Positions 24,427 to 37,677 of a stretch of DNA of 64,000 nt are shown piece after piece (position 1 is the first letter of the stretch; each line of letters begins with the position of its first letter). The DNA is taken from the NCBI GenBank assembly GCA_023333565.1, contig JAJKFH010000115.1:1736001-1800000 (forward strand), read 5' to 3'. A program made the translations under genes and the position numbers. Origin of the DNA: Puffinus mauretanicus (Eukaryota > Chordata > Aves > Procellariiformes > Procellariidae). The notes under the pieces were generated by a model that saw nothing but the letters and a program-made list of their open reading frames with translations, ran no database searches and was not told where the DNA came from.

Positions 24427-27400
24427 GTTTTGTTTGGTTTTGTTTTGGTTTTTTTTGTTTTTTTGTTTTAATCATCTGCTATGATAATAGCAGAAAAAGA
24501 GGGCTTTTAATCTTTCCAGAGTAGTCATACCTCAGAATTTCTAACTGTGCTAAATCTCTTACCACAGTTCAGAAGTGCAGTGAGAAGATACCTATAGTTC
24601 TGCCTGCCTCCTGGCCCAAAGGTCAAGCCATGAGGAAGTTTCTGATAGCACTTACCTCAATTGAAACTCAATCACTGTACTGTTTCAGGATTATTTTTGG
24701 CTTGCCCATATTCCTTCCTCCTTAACTCCTGTAAAATTGTGTCCCCATCCCTCCTGATAATGTTTATCTTGAGTTTGTCTGTAAGTTTGGAGTGAGCTGT
24801 TGGTGTGTTACCACCTTTTTATAACTCATCTTATCTCTACTTCCTCAAAATTTTTTTATCAATGCAATCCCTCTGCTGCTACAGAAAGAAAAGACTGATA
24901 CATTTTTTTCTTCACAGTCTTTCTGTCCTCACCTCAGTCTTCCGTGCATATGGAAAAAAATAGAATTCCCTAGAGAGGCTTCTGTTCTCTCAAGCATCAG
25001 GACAACTCTGCTGTCTCCCAGGAGCGGAGCAGCACCATAGCAGTGCAATCTGATCAAGTATTAGAGCCCTGGGTTTTATGCTGGATGTGAAGTCACTGGC
25101 AAAGACCACAACAGACTGAATTGAATACCACCTCGGGGAAAAAAACCAAACAAACAAGACCACAAAAAAGTCCCTCTCAAGTACAGTGATGACTTTACAT
25201 GAGAGTAAACATCAGACTTACCATTTGACTGTTCATGATTTAACTTAAAAGGAAGGGGACTGAATTTTCACACTACTAGCATGCAAAGAACTACCTTATT
25301 AAAAAGGAAAATAGGTATTATACTATTAACAACACAGGAAAGTATTCCTATTTCTTTTATTATCCAATGAAATTTAAATGTGTACCTGTATTTGATATTT
25401 ATAGTGGCCATAGGACTAAACATTTGTGTTGACATATATCTTTCCTGGAGTCTATGGTTATTCTGATAATTCGGAGTTTTCTGCATAATCAAGTGTTCAT
25501 TGTACAGTGTCTGTCTGAACAGACACTACAAGTTTACATTGTTAAGCTTTTTTCCACGTGAGGGCTAGAAGCTTCCCTTGAAATATAGGCTGAGATTTTG
25601 ATGTAATCCTGTGATCTCAAAATACAAGTGGGACTCTAGGGTCAGGCCCTTGCTTTTACCTTGTCTTCAGCTGGAGGGTGGAAAATTACATTGCCACAAC
25701 TGAGAATTACTATTTCTACTGCTGTGCTCCTATGAAACTGTCTTATTCAAAGTAATATACATTATTTTGGTTGACATTTCTGAATTATTTCTCCTACTCT
25801 TTAGATGAAATTTTAAAAATTATAGTCTTTCACTTTGTCTGCACTTCTCTCATTATCCATATGTACAGAGAGAATGCACAGCAACATATCCTGTGTGGTA
25901 AGAACAAGGAAAGTTCTAGATGGTGTAGCACAGTAATTGAGTGGAGGATAAAAGAGCCATCCTGAATCCTATTAAAAATAATATGGATTATGCTATACAG
26001 AAATACCATCACAACCTACACAACACTATAATATCTGAGCATTTTTTAGAACAGATTAGTTGAGAAAATATATATTTGATTCTATATATTTTTACTTAAT
26101 GTTTTAACATCTTTCCCATTAGGAATCATCCATTCACAGGAAGTATATGGTTCATACCCCACTGCTTTTGTATACAGATAAGAAGGAGGTACTGAAAAGG
26201 TGAATTCCAATGGATAAATCATCTCAGCATATTTTAAAAAAAAAAAAAAAAATTACTATTGCCTCCTTTTTCCCCCACAGCACACAAACAAATAGAACTC
26301 CATTAGCAAGAATTAATTCAATCATTATTTCATGATGACATTATTTCGTACCAGATCTGGGGTTGCTGTATCAATGAAGTTCTCCAATGAGTGATGTAAA
26401 TGGGAGTCAAGTTCTCTGTTTATTCCTGGGGGTAACAAGAGAACTTATGGCAAGGTATTGTTCCAAGGGACATGTTAACACAAGATAATGTGATTTATGC
26501 TTAATATCTATCATACTGGCAGACTTTGGACAGATGTTGTTGTTTGTCAAAACCACAGAGTAAAACAGAAAGCAGAACATTTTAATCAGATAAGGATATT
26601 TATATTTGTGTCACATAAAATATTCCATGTGCTAGGACTAAGGGGAACATAGATAGCAAGATAGACCTTGGACTCTTTCTACAAGAGGGAAATAAAGGAG
26701 CATCCACTAGCTCTCCATACACTGTGTAGAGAGAGAGGGACGCGTGTCCCTCCCTGGATGTCATCTGGTGTCTCACATCAGCTGGCTGTGCTGGCTTTCT
26801 CTTGCCTACCAGGAATCTAGAAGGAGCTAAAGCTTCTTTGATTCTTGAAAGAAAATAAACAAAATTCAGCCAAGAATGATGGCTCCCTTGTCTCCTTCTC
26901 ACTGTCTGTCTAAGACCTTTTTTGCATACAGTAATATTCTGGTGTTACAATGCACTTGGCTTAGAAACTTTCCAGGGATAAAGAATAGCCAAGGTGCTAT
27001 AAAAATACCACCACTTTACATTGACTCTCCAGGAGAATTTAGTATGTTCTCTTCATTGAAGAAAACCTGGAATGATCAATTCAAATGAAAAAAAATTCCG
27101 CTATGTATGTATGATATGAAGGTTGTTTGTTTGTTTTTTTTTTCAGATACTGATACTTATTATCTGTATTTGAAGAAAGAAATTTGACTTTAATATATGT
27201 TCTATATTTTAAAATTTATGTTAGTATAATTATGTATATTTTATACTTTGCATTAATTACACAATGGAGTTACAGGTGTAAGAATAGTGTGAACTCAATG
27301 CTAAATCTTTAACAGATTTTTTTTTCCCCTCCATTAGTAGGATATCCGTTATATAGGCTTGTTTTTATATGCACAACTGAAAAATATTTTAATGTTCTGT

Positions 27401-30400
27401 GGAACTGCTGCTTGCATTTTTTACTTAGCATTAGGTCTTTTCCTCAAAAAATATCTTCCTTCCTGATCTACAATGCTACTTTTTTGATAGTATTTATTCC
27501 ACAGAGGTATCCAGATTCCTATGAATTTATTCTTCTTATCTTGTGAATGATTCTGTACTTCCCTAAAAAGCAACCCTGCCCTCCCTCCAAAAAAAAAAAA
27601 ACCCACCAACCAAAAAAACCAAAACTAACTCAACAAGTATCTTCCTCTCTTTTTGAGTTTCACTCAGGTGAAGCATGGAAAAATTTTCAGATGGGTTTGG
27701 GAATCAAAACATTGACATTGGATAAGAGAAAACAAACTTAGTAGACATTTTTGCAAATGGGCAAGATATTTCATCGCTATATAAATCCTCAGAATCAAAG
27801 CATTGCACCCTTCAACTCTTATAATTAAAATAATTTTGAATTTCAGAAGTGTAGAGTGCTGACAATCTCATTGACTTCCCCACCAACAGGAAGAGGATTG
27901 GTGCTCGTGAAAAATCGGGGTCCCCTTTTTGAAAGGCCATTCTTTAGTACCGATTATTGAAAGCAGTGTGGTTTTCCTGATTTTAAAAAATCAAAAGAAT
28001 TTTGCAATTATAGTCTACTATATAAACAGCACATATGTTTTTGAACTCTGGTTTTGCATATGTGCCTTGCAACTATACTTTATTATTCCAGGGAAAACTC
28101 AGAGGAGGATGAAAAAACTATGACAAAACGAAGTAGTTCCTTGAATGCACAGTCTGATATTGCTATGAATCCTGAACTAAACATATTTGTTTCCTTTAAC
28201 TACTGCTATTTAGTGGAAGGGAGGGCATCATATATTTATTTTAACAGCTGTCTAAAAATCAGATCAAGCAAACTTGGCTGCCTCAGTACTCATACACAAA
28301 CAACTGGAAACAATCCACATGGAGAAGGAAAACACAAATGAAAAAGAAAAAAGGCTGTAATTGTCTTACATTGAGGTAGCAATTCTATGCAGCATATAGA
28401 TAGAACAGAACAAGATTTCTGGGAACACGGTAAGTCCTAAAGCTTGAACTTGACAGTTGGATGATTTTTTTTTCCAGCTTTAGATAATTTTATTTCATCT
28501 CTCTATGTTGTTTGTTGTTTCTGTATTCAATAAAGCTAACATTAATTTTTGATAAAATGCATGATGGGTCAGAAAACAGGAAAAAGGCTTTGGGGCTGGA
28601 CTGTTTCATAAGGCAGGAAGAGCCCAATCCATTTCCAGAGCAAGCTCTTTATTTCATGTTTCATGGGAGATGCACTCTCCTTTCTTTTTTTTTGCATGTT
28701 TACAGCACAAGGTATTTGAATTGCTTTTTCATCGCTTACAATTTTATTCTTGTTTTTGCAAAATACAAAATAGTTACAATTAAGTCCATCCCTGTATAGT
28801 TTCTAACTACATAACAGGGACAAGTCTGCCCATAGCTATGGAAAAGAGGAGGAGGGGAGTACAATGCAAAATAATTAAAAGGGTTAATTTACCTCTCATC
28901 AGGATTTGAAAGCAGAAATGCCAGATGCTGCTGTTATTGACATATTTTAGTAGAAAATTGAGGTTAAAGGCCTTCTTTCTCTTCCCACTCCCCCACCCAC
29001 AACGTTAAACCAATCTTGCCTTGCTATTGGACTTCCTCATGCTCTATTCATCTCTTTGAAGCCTAGCTCTAGGCAATAGCTGATGTTCAGTAAGCAAGGT
29101 GGTAGAGAAGCATCTGTTATTGCAGCCTGCTGTCCTGATAAACAGAACACATGGCTTCTTTACTTATCTAAAGGGGGACCTGGGTTACTTGAAACATATA
29201 TCTTATTTTCCTCCTCTCTGATGAGGATTCAATCATCCAGCAAATTTTGCCGAGGAACTGACTTATCGAAATACAGAAAGCTGCTAACAGAAGCTGGGAG
29301 GCAGCCAACTGGTTGACACCCAGCTATGACAAAAAGGGAAAGCAACATGTAATTCAAATACCAGAAAAGGGCAGAGATATTTGTTCTATCAGTGGTGGTT
29401 GTTCTTCCAGGAGAACTTGTCATGAATGTTCTTCATCTTCTTGTCGTGAGCAATCTTCATCTTGAACATCATTACAGTTAGAAAGTTAAAGTTTATAATG
29501 GTTTTCAGACATGTCAGTCTCTTAAAAAATGCTTCAGGCCGCTAAATATTCATGCAACTAGAGAACTGAATGATTAATGGCAATGCTTAAGATTAAGAAA
29601 AAAGTAGTGCTCATTTATGATATCCTCTATTATTACCACAGCGGAAAAAGAACTCTGGCAAGATCCAAAACCAAGCAGAATTAAATTTTTAAATGAGGTG
29701 GAGGAAACTAAACATGGTTCTTCAGTTAGAATCTATTCAGAGTTAAAAATGTATGCCTAGGAACATTTTTACAATCTTTTTAACATTGAAACGAAATTTT
29801 ACTTTTTCATCCTGTTCTACTAATAAAATGGCAATAGCACTGACATATGGCAAGATGGCAAGGGGTAGAACTCGGTAGGTGTAGTTTTCACTAGATAAAT
29901 GGTCTCATTAAGAAGGAATTCACCTCCAGCATTGAGGCTTTTGAAACTATGTGCCAACTGTGGAGCCATGTGGAACTGTGACTTCAGAGGTGCAGGGTTT
30001 GGACATTTTGCTGGATCCTGGGCCACTAGGTTTATACTCAAACTGTGGAACTTCAGTGCATGCCCTGCCTGACTCCATGTCAGGGCAAGGTCTGGATGCA
30101 CCCGAAATATCTGTCTTCTCCCTTCCATGATTGGGTTCCCATCAAAAGGCAGCCTAGAGGCACAGGCTAGTAGGAAGCTGGGCTTGCTCTGGACAGGTCT
30201 AGAAGAGTCCATCAGCATCCCAGGGCACCCATACGACCGGCAAACTAGATACAGTATAAAAGTCTCCCACCTTCATCTTATCAAGAAATATTACACTTAA
30301 CAGATATCAAAGCTATTCACAAAGCAAGGAAGCCGTATTCTGTACAGCAGGCTAGTGTTCTCCTTTGTAATTTGGGATTAATATGAGCAAGCAGGAGAGC

Positions 30401-30700
30401 TGTTCTAAATTATATTGTCAGGACTGTCTTGTCCTTGCAGGCTGAACCGAAGCATACATTACAATCCTTTGTAGTCTTTCTCCTAACTCAGGTGTAATTC
30501 TTACATGAACACTGTAGAACTACCTATAATTCCCCAAAATAATGTATTTGCAAATGGAACTACAACTTGCAACTTAGAGATAGCTCATGGCCACTATCCT
30601 CTGGTTACTTGAGACTGGAGAAGCAGAGTGTATTTTCCAGCCCACCAGCACAGGTTGCTTGTCCAAATATAACAAAGTAGTTGCATGAAACTGGCTCAGC
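24427..30700. other. Unique non-coding stretch
   Basis: About 6.3 kb without a recognised gene. It holds the hairpin at 25500-25531, a small GAGGGAC/GTCCCTC inverted repeat at 26735-26752, A-runs near 26235 and 27590, and a minus-strand frame of 132 codons at 29820-30218. That frame matches nothing I recognise and has no obvious signal peptide, membrane segment or metal-binding pattern. Confidence 0.5.
25500..25531. repeat. Perfect 9-bp hairpin with extended base
   Basis: AGTGTCTGT at 25506-25514 and ACAGACACT at 25519-25527 are exact reverse complements around CTGA. Beyond a two-base bulge, TTGT and ACAA also pair. The whole forms a 32-base hairpin. Confidence 0.85.
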
Positions 30701-30731
30701 TGGTTGTGTTCTCACTGCTTATTCCAAAATG

Positions 30732-30825
30732 TATAAAAGTGCAGACACAGTGAGGCACAGCACACTTGGGATTACAACAAAATAGTGTTAGATTGCAAGC
30801 AATCTAACAAAAGTAGTAAAGACAG
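30732..30825 (+). promoter_or_regulatory. Candidate core promoter and first exon
   Basis: TATAAAAG lies at 30732-30739. A start site about 30 bases downstream would fall near 30762. The following 60 or so bases contain no ATG and end at GACAG|GTAAGTG, a near-perfect vertebrate 5' splice donor with GT at 30826-30827. Together these look like a TATA promoter with a short non-coding first exon on the plus strand. A perfect inverted repeat lies inside the putative exon. The local sequence is not CpG-rich, so if real it would be a tissue-restricted type of promoter. Each element alone is common by chance in AT-rich DNA; only the spacing makes it notable. Confidence 0.22.
30786..30809. repeat. Perfect 11-bp inverted repeat, 2-base centre
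   Basis: TGTTAGATTGC and GCAATCTAACA are exact reverse complements around AA. It falls inside the putative first exon between the TATA box and the splice donor. Confidence 0.92.
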
Positions 30826-31774
30826 GTAAGTGAGAAAGCTGTCTAACTTTTTCATTGCTTTTTTTTTGTTAAGGGCCAGGTCTATATTTTTTTACACACT
30901 TACTATTAGAGTTGAGTACAATTTTTTCTTAACTAAAATAGTGCAATCAGTACAGATAGTAGAGTAGATGCTGTTGTATTACTATCACAGTTATTCTACC
31001 ACAATAATCAAATGTGAATACACTATTCCAGTAGAAATGTTTTTTATACCAGGTCACCTATATCCACTCTAGAGCTTGTACCTTTTTTAACCTTACCAAG
31101 TTTCAAGCTGATACAGTTAAAGTGGTGCAAACGTCACATGTAAACAAACCTCTTAAATTCCATATGTGAAATTATGACTCATGAACTTCAATTTGACCAG
31201 GAATACCCAGCTGTGCTGTTCTCCCATTCATCAGATAGGATTAACAGTGTTTACTTACCTTATAGCAGTGCAGGGAGGATTAATTATTGTCTGTACGTTT
31301 TCAATCTTTCGAAGATGAAAAGTGTTACACAGATACTACCACCACAAAAGGAGCTGTAATGACCTATAGAACAAGATACTGCTTAGCTATGTGATGCTTT
31401 CTGCTGGAACTGGCTGTTCACAGGTATAATCCCTTCCTGAAATCTAGAAAGTGAATACAAAGTTTAGAGGATTTTTGAGTCTGAGCAAAAACAGCTGTAA
31501 TGCTACTCAGTGTGCGGCGGGTGAAAAAAATACTTATAAAATCATTAATTGTGTCTCTTCCAAGGTGCAACGGTAATTTTGCGAGAAGACAAGTTGCATT
31601 CTCTTGCCCTCTCCCAAAGGAACTCCAAGGGCTGCCCCATGTTAAACATTTGTTACCACACATTGGGCAGGACTTTGTCTTCCCACTGAGAAGCAGTAAG
31701 TGCTTCCCTTGTGACTTATAGCAATGATTATTAAGAGCACAAATGTCGTTGCTGAGCAACCTGGTTCCCTATGT

Positions 31775-31860
31775 CAGTATATGACCTTGGGCAAATTTTT
31801 ATTTTTTATCACTCTGCAGTGGACATATCTTCATTTTCCCTTTATCAGGATTTGCTTGTC
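31775..31860 (+). repeat. Possible MIR/L2-like SINE remnant
   Basis: The plus strand reads ATATGACCTTGGGCAAATT followed by a T-rich stretch, then ACTCTGCAG and a TCATTTTCCC-like part. This follows the order of the conserved core of ancient amniote MIR/L2 elements. Only the GACCTTGGGCAA part is convincing. Confidence 0.3.
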
Positions 31861-33587
31861 ACATGCATGTTTTCAAATATTTTTACATGACTTAGAAGTA
31901 AGGATCCTGTTGATGCACAATGGGTTTTACACAGCATTGCCATCAAAATTATTTAGAAATTATACTCCATAATACTGTAAATCATCAATTTCATTTTCCC
32001 AGAAGTTTTACAGTAAACAGACCTGGGAACAAAAATTGCATATGCTCCAGATCTGGCCTGGAAAATGCCGTTATATATGAACACCCTTAATGCTAATAAT
32101 AAAGTACAAAGGGTAGTACAAAGAAAATCAACAAATTAGCGACCTGTGTCAGAAGAAAAACAAAGGGCTTACAATTCTATTTATTTCCTAATTTTCTTCT
32201 TATTTTTGAAAAGTGTAGGGAGAAGCAAGGGTGATAGGATGTGAGGTTTCCCATGAAACTACAGAAGTAGGTCACCAAAGCAACTATTACATAAAGGAAA
32301 AAAATGTTCCTGAAGAACAGTCTACAGAAGGAGCGGTTATGTGTCATTTGACTCTGACTTTCTTCTGCTACTGAGCAGATTTTTGCTGATACTTAGATAT
32401 ATAGTTCACTGTTAATTATTTAAAATATACTTGTTTGACTTCAAGAAGAGTCTGTTGCTACTTGGATACTGCTCCATTTCAGAGGAAAAACAATGTTTCA
32501 ATTTATTGTTATTATTTTATTGTCTTACTAAATGTGGGGAAAAATATACAGATATTTTTCTCAACATGCTTTTAATAATCATTCCATGCAGCACTAATTT
32601 CTTTCAAGTTTTCATTTAAAACTGCTTTTATTAGTTAAGCTCTGCTGTTATTACATTGCTTAGGGATTTATTCACTATTCTTAGTGTGTACACAATTTCT
32701 ATTAATGTCAATTAATAAGCATTAATTGAAAAAAAGAATCACATAGTTGTTTCTAATTTTCATTTTTCACAGAAATTATTTCAGCAAATATTTGGTATTT
32801 TTACAGAGATAGAAATACATTTCCATTAAAATTATGTCAACACCAGAAGATTTAGATGTGTATTTTTTTTTCCTATTTCTTCCCATATTGAGTATATAAA
32901 ACCTATTAAGAATGGGAATGCACAAAAAATCAATGAAGTTGGATTGACCATCACTTTCACTGGCATCCGTTGAGGTATGAACTGTGTCTATTAGACCTGA
33001 AGATATAATAAAATCTGTAATATTCATAGTTTTGGCATGTTCTTAAAGAAGCAAGACCAAAGTCCTAGTGAAATTTAAATTTCCTTGAGTTCTGAGGCCA
33101 AGGAATTCAAGGCCAAGTTCGACCAAAAAAGGCCTGGATTTCAGCATGCTTCTTTTGAAGCTATTACGCAAAAAGGATGCACTCTGCTCACACATGATAT
33201 CACCCCAAAGTGAAAATCTGACTCCAGCAAAAAAGGCTTCTAGAAACTGACAAAATATCCAGCTCCGGTATCTGGTATTTGACAGCTTTATAGGGAGATT
33301 TAATTGTCAATTCCACTTACTTCTGCAAAAATACACCTGTTTGGACTCATCTGAGCAGTAGAGAGCAGGTGTTACTTGTACAAAGAACTTCCTCTGCTTC
33401 TTTTCTGTATGCACTGTTAGACATATTTATAAATAAGTGCACTGAAATGTATTAAAAATTTCAGATGCTTCTAACAGTTTCACCTTCATATTACTACACA
33501 GTTTTAATTTTCTCCTATCTCTGAAATAAAAACAGATTGTAAGACGTTTAGATTTTATCAGAGATGCTTTGTCCATCTGTTATTTTT

Positions 33588-33633
33588 TATATATATATAT
33601 TTATTTATATATATATATAAAAATATATTTCAC
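33588..33633. repeat. AT-repeat, near-palindromic
   Basis: A (TA)n block, a short TTTATTTA centre and a second (TA)n block, flanked by TTTT on the left and AAAA on the right. The arms are nearly exact reverse complements, so it can extrude as a cruciform. Confidence 0.93.
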
Positions 33634-35308
33634 AATAGAGATGTTATATTTTACACTGAGTCTAGCAGGGGAACAAGTTAAAGATCATGTACTGATACTT
33701 ATTTTTTTTCTTAAAGAACTTACTGTGTTCTTTTAAACAAATGGAAACAACACTATATTCTGAATATATATGTCTTTCTTACAAAACTTTACTGACGTGT
33801 GTATGTATCCACCTTACAATATCACATATGCACGTATATTCTGGACATGTCCTGAATTTTCCTTCTTACAATTTTCTACTTTTTTACTGAATTTTTTATT
33901 GAAAAAAAGGTTTCATGGATGGAAGAGTTCCATATCAGAGGAGTCTTTTTCTTTAACATATACTTTAGTTTAAAATCTAATTTTTTGGCAGGGGGCTTTT
34001 TTTGCTGAAAATAAAAACTTTAGACAGCAAAGAAAATTGGTGTAATTTACTCTTTTTGTCACAGAGAAATTAAATTGAAAATGCAGGACTAGTACATTAT
34101 TAAACTGTGACTGTTTATAAATGTGGACATCAATCCCAGTTTGCAGGATAGGTTACTTTATGTTTATTATTTCAAAAGGCTTGATAAATAGTCTACACAG
34201 ATTTATTGTAAAGCTCCAAAGGTTTGATTATGAAGCACTGTGGTTGGGGGTCTGATTTATCTTAAAAATGCACAGAACTCAGTATACTGCTGATTCTAAT
34301 CACACATTTCTCTAAAACTCATTTGAGCATCAGTGTGCTTTTTCTTCAGAGTAGAAGATGAAAATCTGTCTCAAACTTGTAGCAGTATGCCCGAGTGGCT
34401 CAAGGTATGAACCACTGCCATAGTATCAACCCACATTTTCAGTGCTTTTCTCAGGTTTTCAGTACTATTCTGGTTGAAATGTATGTATAGATGTTCTTCA
34501 CAATGCCATGTCAATGATTTTTAATAACTGCACTTACAAAAAAGCAGAAAAACCAGAAATGTTTGCTGTGTAAAAATATAAGATAATGAAATGTAAATTG
34601 GACAATACAGGCATGGTAGATTGTTTTTAAAATTGAAAATTAGTTCTTAACACCCCCCATCATATTTTCTATTTTCTAGCTGTTCATTGAAGTTGTTATA
34701 GTTTTACTGAAACGTAATATTATTAAACTAAAGCTTGAATGCAATTTGTTCATTTATGCAGAGAAAGAGCATAAGGATTCCTTAAAAATACAGTTATTAG
34801 CTTTTATGTTGCTAACATTTTAGTTGAAAAATAAGTGAAAATAAGGTGTTTCAGATACGCAAGTGGGTAAAAAGTACACTATGAGCTGGACCTCTACCAA
34901 GGAAAGTGAGACCAGTGTCCCATTCCTAATTGGTCCTGTCTCCCCTTAGAATATGCTACCAATTACATGATTTTCATCTTCTCATCTGGGTAAACCAAAC
35001 CAGTGGAAATAAACTAAACCAATAGATCTATAACTGTTCATACAATCCATGAATTTGCCTTGAAGAGGTATTCCCGAACAGAAAATTGCGACATATGCAT
35101 AAGCCTCGGGGGTTGTGTTTGTTCATATCAGACATAAGACTATAAAAGTATGTTTTTACTCTTTGTTTTTATCACAGTTTGTTTCTGTACAAACATATAG
35201 ATTTTATTCTTAAGTATGCATTTTGATTTCTTTCTGTCTTCTCTATGTTAAGCTTTATTTTGGAAAATAAAAAAAATATATATAAAGGATATTTGGAAAA
35301 CAAATGCC

Positions 35309-35341
35309 CTTAAAAATCCTTTTTAAGAAAGGATTTTAAAG
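35309..35341. repeat. 14-bp inverted repeat with one mismatch
   Basis: CTTAAAAATCCTTT at 35309-35322 pairs with AAAGGATTTTAAAG at 35328-35341 except at one position, around a TTAAG loop. AT-rich hairpin of unknown origin. Confidence 0.85.
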
Positions 35342-35699
35342 AATAAGAAGATTCCCAATTATTCTCCAGCTCATTCTGTGGATCTTAAAATTTTACTTTT
35401 TCAAATTAAAAGATGCTGAAAGAAGATGTGGGTGAAATTGATTTATATTCTTTGTAAATCAATATTTGAAAGGTTTGAAAAGAAGCATGATAATAATAAG
35501 AACAATATGAAAAATAGTATTCTGAGGAGGATGAGATAATACCTAAAGTCATTCAGAATATATCTGTGTCAAAAAAGCTATCACATTATTAACAAAATAT
35601 GGCATATTCAGAAATCATCAATAGGGAATGACCAAGTATTTATATTTTCTAGATTTCATTTGTTCCCTTCTCATAATAATTTGTTTCTTTGCCCTCTAG

Positions 35700-35864
35700 C
35701 AATTGTTATTTATCTGAAAACCAGAGAAAGAGAAAAGCCAAATTCATGTCAAAGAGATGCTTTCCAAAGGACGTCTTCATCTTTGTGGATGAAGAAAATA
35801 CACAAGAGCGCACACAAGTGTATTTCTATTAACCGATCATCTGAACAGCTGAACTGGATGTTCA
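35700..35864 (+). other. Candidate exon, 165 nt, open
   Basis: A pyrimidine-rich run ends TTTGCCCTCTAG, a strong 3' splice acceptor. The block then stays open in one frame for 55 codons until TTCA|GTAAGG, a good donor. Its length is a multiple of three and both junctions are in phase 1, as in a symmetric cassette exon. The translation includes IYLKTREREKPNSC and SSLWMKKIHKS, which I do not recognise. Such blocks also arise by chance over 64 kb. Confidence 0.15.
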
Positions 35865-36602
35865 GTAAGGCTTCGTGTCTAACAGAAGACCTGTTTGTCT
35901 CCTAACATTCTGTGAAAACACTTCCTGTCTTCACACTTCCGCGAGGTCTTCTTTTTTTTCTTTTTTTCTTTTTTTTTCCCCCATAATGTTTTTTCTAATT
36001 AAATTTCCAAAGTTTTATTTTTGGAGGAGTGAAACAGAGAAGACGTAAGGAATCCCTTTAAGGTGGGTGATTACTTATCTAACCAAGATGGGCAGGCAGC
36101 AAAAGAGGTGCAAATAATTAAGCGGTTTTCAAAATGGCATAATCAATCTTTGCATATAAGATTAACATGTAACTCTGAAATTTAAATACAATTATGTGTG
36201 TCCAGGGCAGGGGTACCAGCAGCCTTCCCTTATGATACTTTGTCAGAGGATATGATATTTTTGCAACAGGCAACACTTTGGCTGCAGTTTTGAGTTTGTT
36301 GCCAGCTTTCTAAACACATTGGGTATACCAGCTGTAGGCCGGGCACATTGTGGGACTAAGCTGTGAGATTTTTCTAAGCTAATCCCTAAATTAAGACCCC
36401 TGCTATAGCAAAGCATAAAGATGAAAACTAATCAATCATGACAAGTTCAGACCTAAAAACCTCTAGATGATTTCCTTTTCTTGTTAAAAACCATACCTGG
36501 CCCTTGAAAAAACAGAGTAGCAATGACCCACATAGCCCTCCAGGTTTCTGTGGACCCTGTCAAAACCCACATTTGAAAACAAGGGTAACATTATCTCTGT
36601 GA

Positions 36603-36637
36603 CAAAAAAAAAACAAAAAAAAAAACCAAAAAAACCC
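36603..36637. repeat. A-rich tract
   Basis: Long A-runs interrupted by one or two C, ending in a C-run. It may be an old retroposon tail or a simple repeat; no retroposon body is seen. Confidence 0.85.
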
Positions 36638-37633
36638 CCATAAACATTCTCCCTCCCCCCCAATCAAAACAGTGAGGGACAAATTTTTAAACTTAGGAAA
36701 TAAACTTTGGACTTCATTGCAGGATTCCCACATACTTGCAATTGCTAATAAAAGATGGAAATTATGTGGGCAGATGACTTCAGGGATATAACTATAAGAA
36801 CGGCTGAAACTGGACATGCTTAAGGAAGCCACCCTCAGAGATAACTATAGAACTGGGAGACTCCTGGTTATAGGATAAATGCTTATGTCTCTCATTTTTC
36901 ATTTTCCTGCTGTCCCTCTGTAATGTCCCCCAGAAAACCAGAGTCCTTTCAGCTACATAAGATTTCAAACAGTTAAAAGAGGGAAAGCAGAGAAAGAAGA
37001 AAAAATTATATTTTCAAGATTCAGATGAAGTATTGTAACTCCAAACCTAAATTAACTATAATCTTCCTTCTGCACGATTATTTTAAAAAGAACAAAACCA
37101 ACAAAAAAACCCCACCACCAACCCTTTAGTCATGCCCAACTGAGGATATTAACTTTCAGAACATTTTTAAAGCTGTTTTGCTGGCTTCATAGAAAAGTGC
37201 ATGGCATGCACTGCTTTGTCCTCGTCTAATCAAAAATAATTTCATTAAAAAGTTGCTGCATAGGTGTTTTTTTTTCCACTAGACTACACACAGCATTTTA
37301 AGTTATCTTTCACTTTTTCCCTTTGGACTTTAACGCTTACAAATGTAGTTTCATGCTTCATGAAACAAAGACTCTCAGGCTGCTTAGTCAACCACAAGCA
37401 ACAGGACAGGAAGATGCCAGTCTGGGTGGAATCTGAAATCCCAGGCAAAACCACATCAGGCTGGGCGTCTGCTTACAATACCTCCAGTCTCCACCCCACA
37501 CGGGAGAGGAATAGCAACTTTTATGATTTAATTGTGAGAGTCTTTACAGTTATACAAGTCACTGGCTCTGTGTATCTTGAGGACCCACCTCCTGGAGTCA
37601 TGCTACTATAGAAAAGATTGGTTCTTTCACACT

Positions 37634-37677
37634 CTTTTCAGGTATCCTATTATTCTTTTTCAGGTATCCTATTATTT
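37634..37677. repeat. 22-bp tandem duplication
   Basis: Two copies of CTTTTCAGGTATCCTATTATT lie in direct tandem with a period of 22 bases. A small slippage-type duplication. Each copy carries a TTTTCAG|G acceptor-like motif. Confidence 0.92.

Larger units (their letters stand above)
30826..35699. other. Unique non-coding stretch
   Basis: No gene is recognised. It holds a possible MIR-like remnant (31775-31860), the AT cruciform block (33588-33633) and the AT-rich hairpin at 35309-35341. A minus-strand frame of 113 codons at 31418-31759 contains CPMCGNKC but lacks a second cysteine pair at usable spacing, so it is not called a zinc ribbon. Confidence 0.5.

Noticed and set aside
29820..30218. 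132-codon minus-strand frame as a gene
   Set aside because: No domain, signal peptide or promoter seen; could be chance in a locally GC-richer stretch.
31418..31759. Zinc ribbon in a minus-strand frame (CPMCGNKC)
   Set aside because: Only one cysteine cluster is present and no second pair lies at zinc-ribbon spacing.
34381..34425. tRNA-like A-box (GCCCGAGTGGCTCAAGG)
   Set aside because: It resembles the left part of a Leu or Ser tRNA, but no B-box, anticodon arm or closing acceptor stem follows at the right distance.
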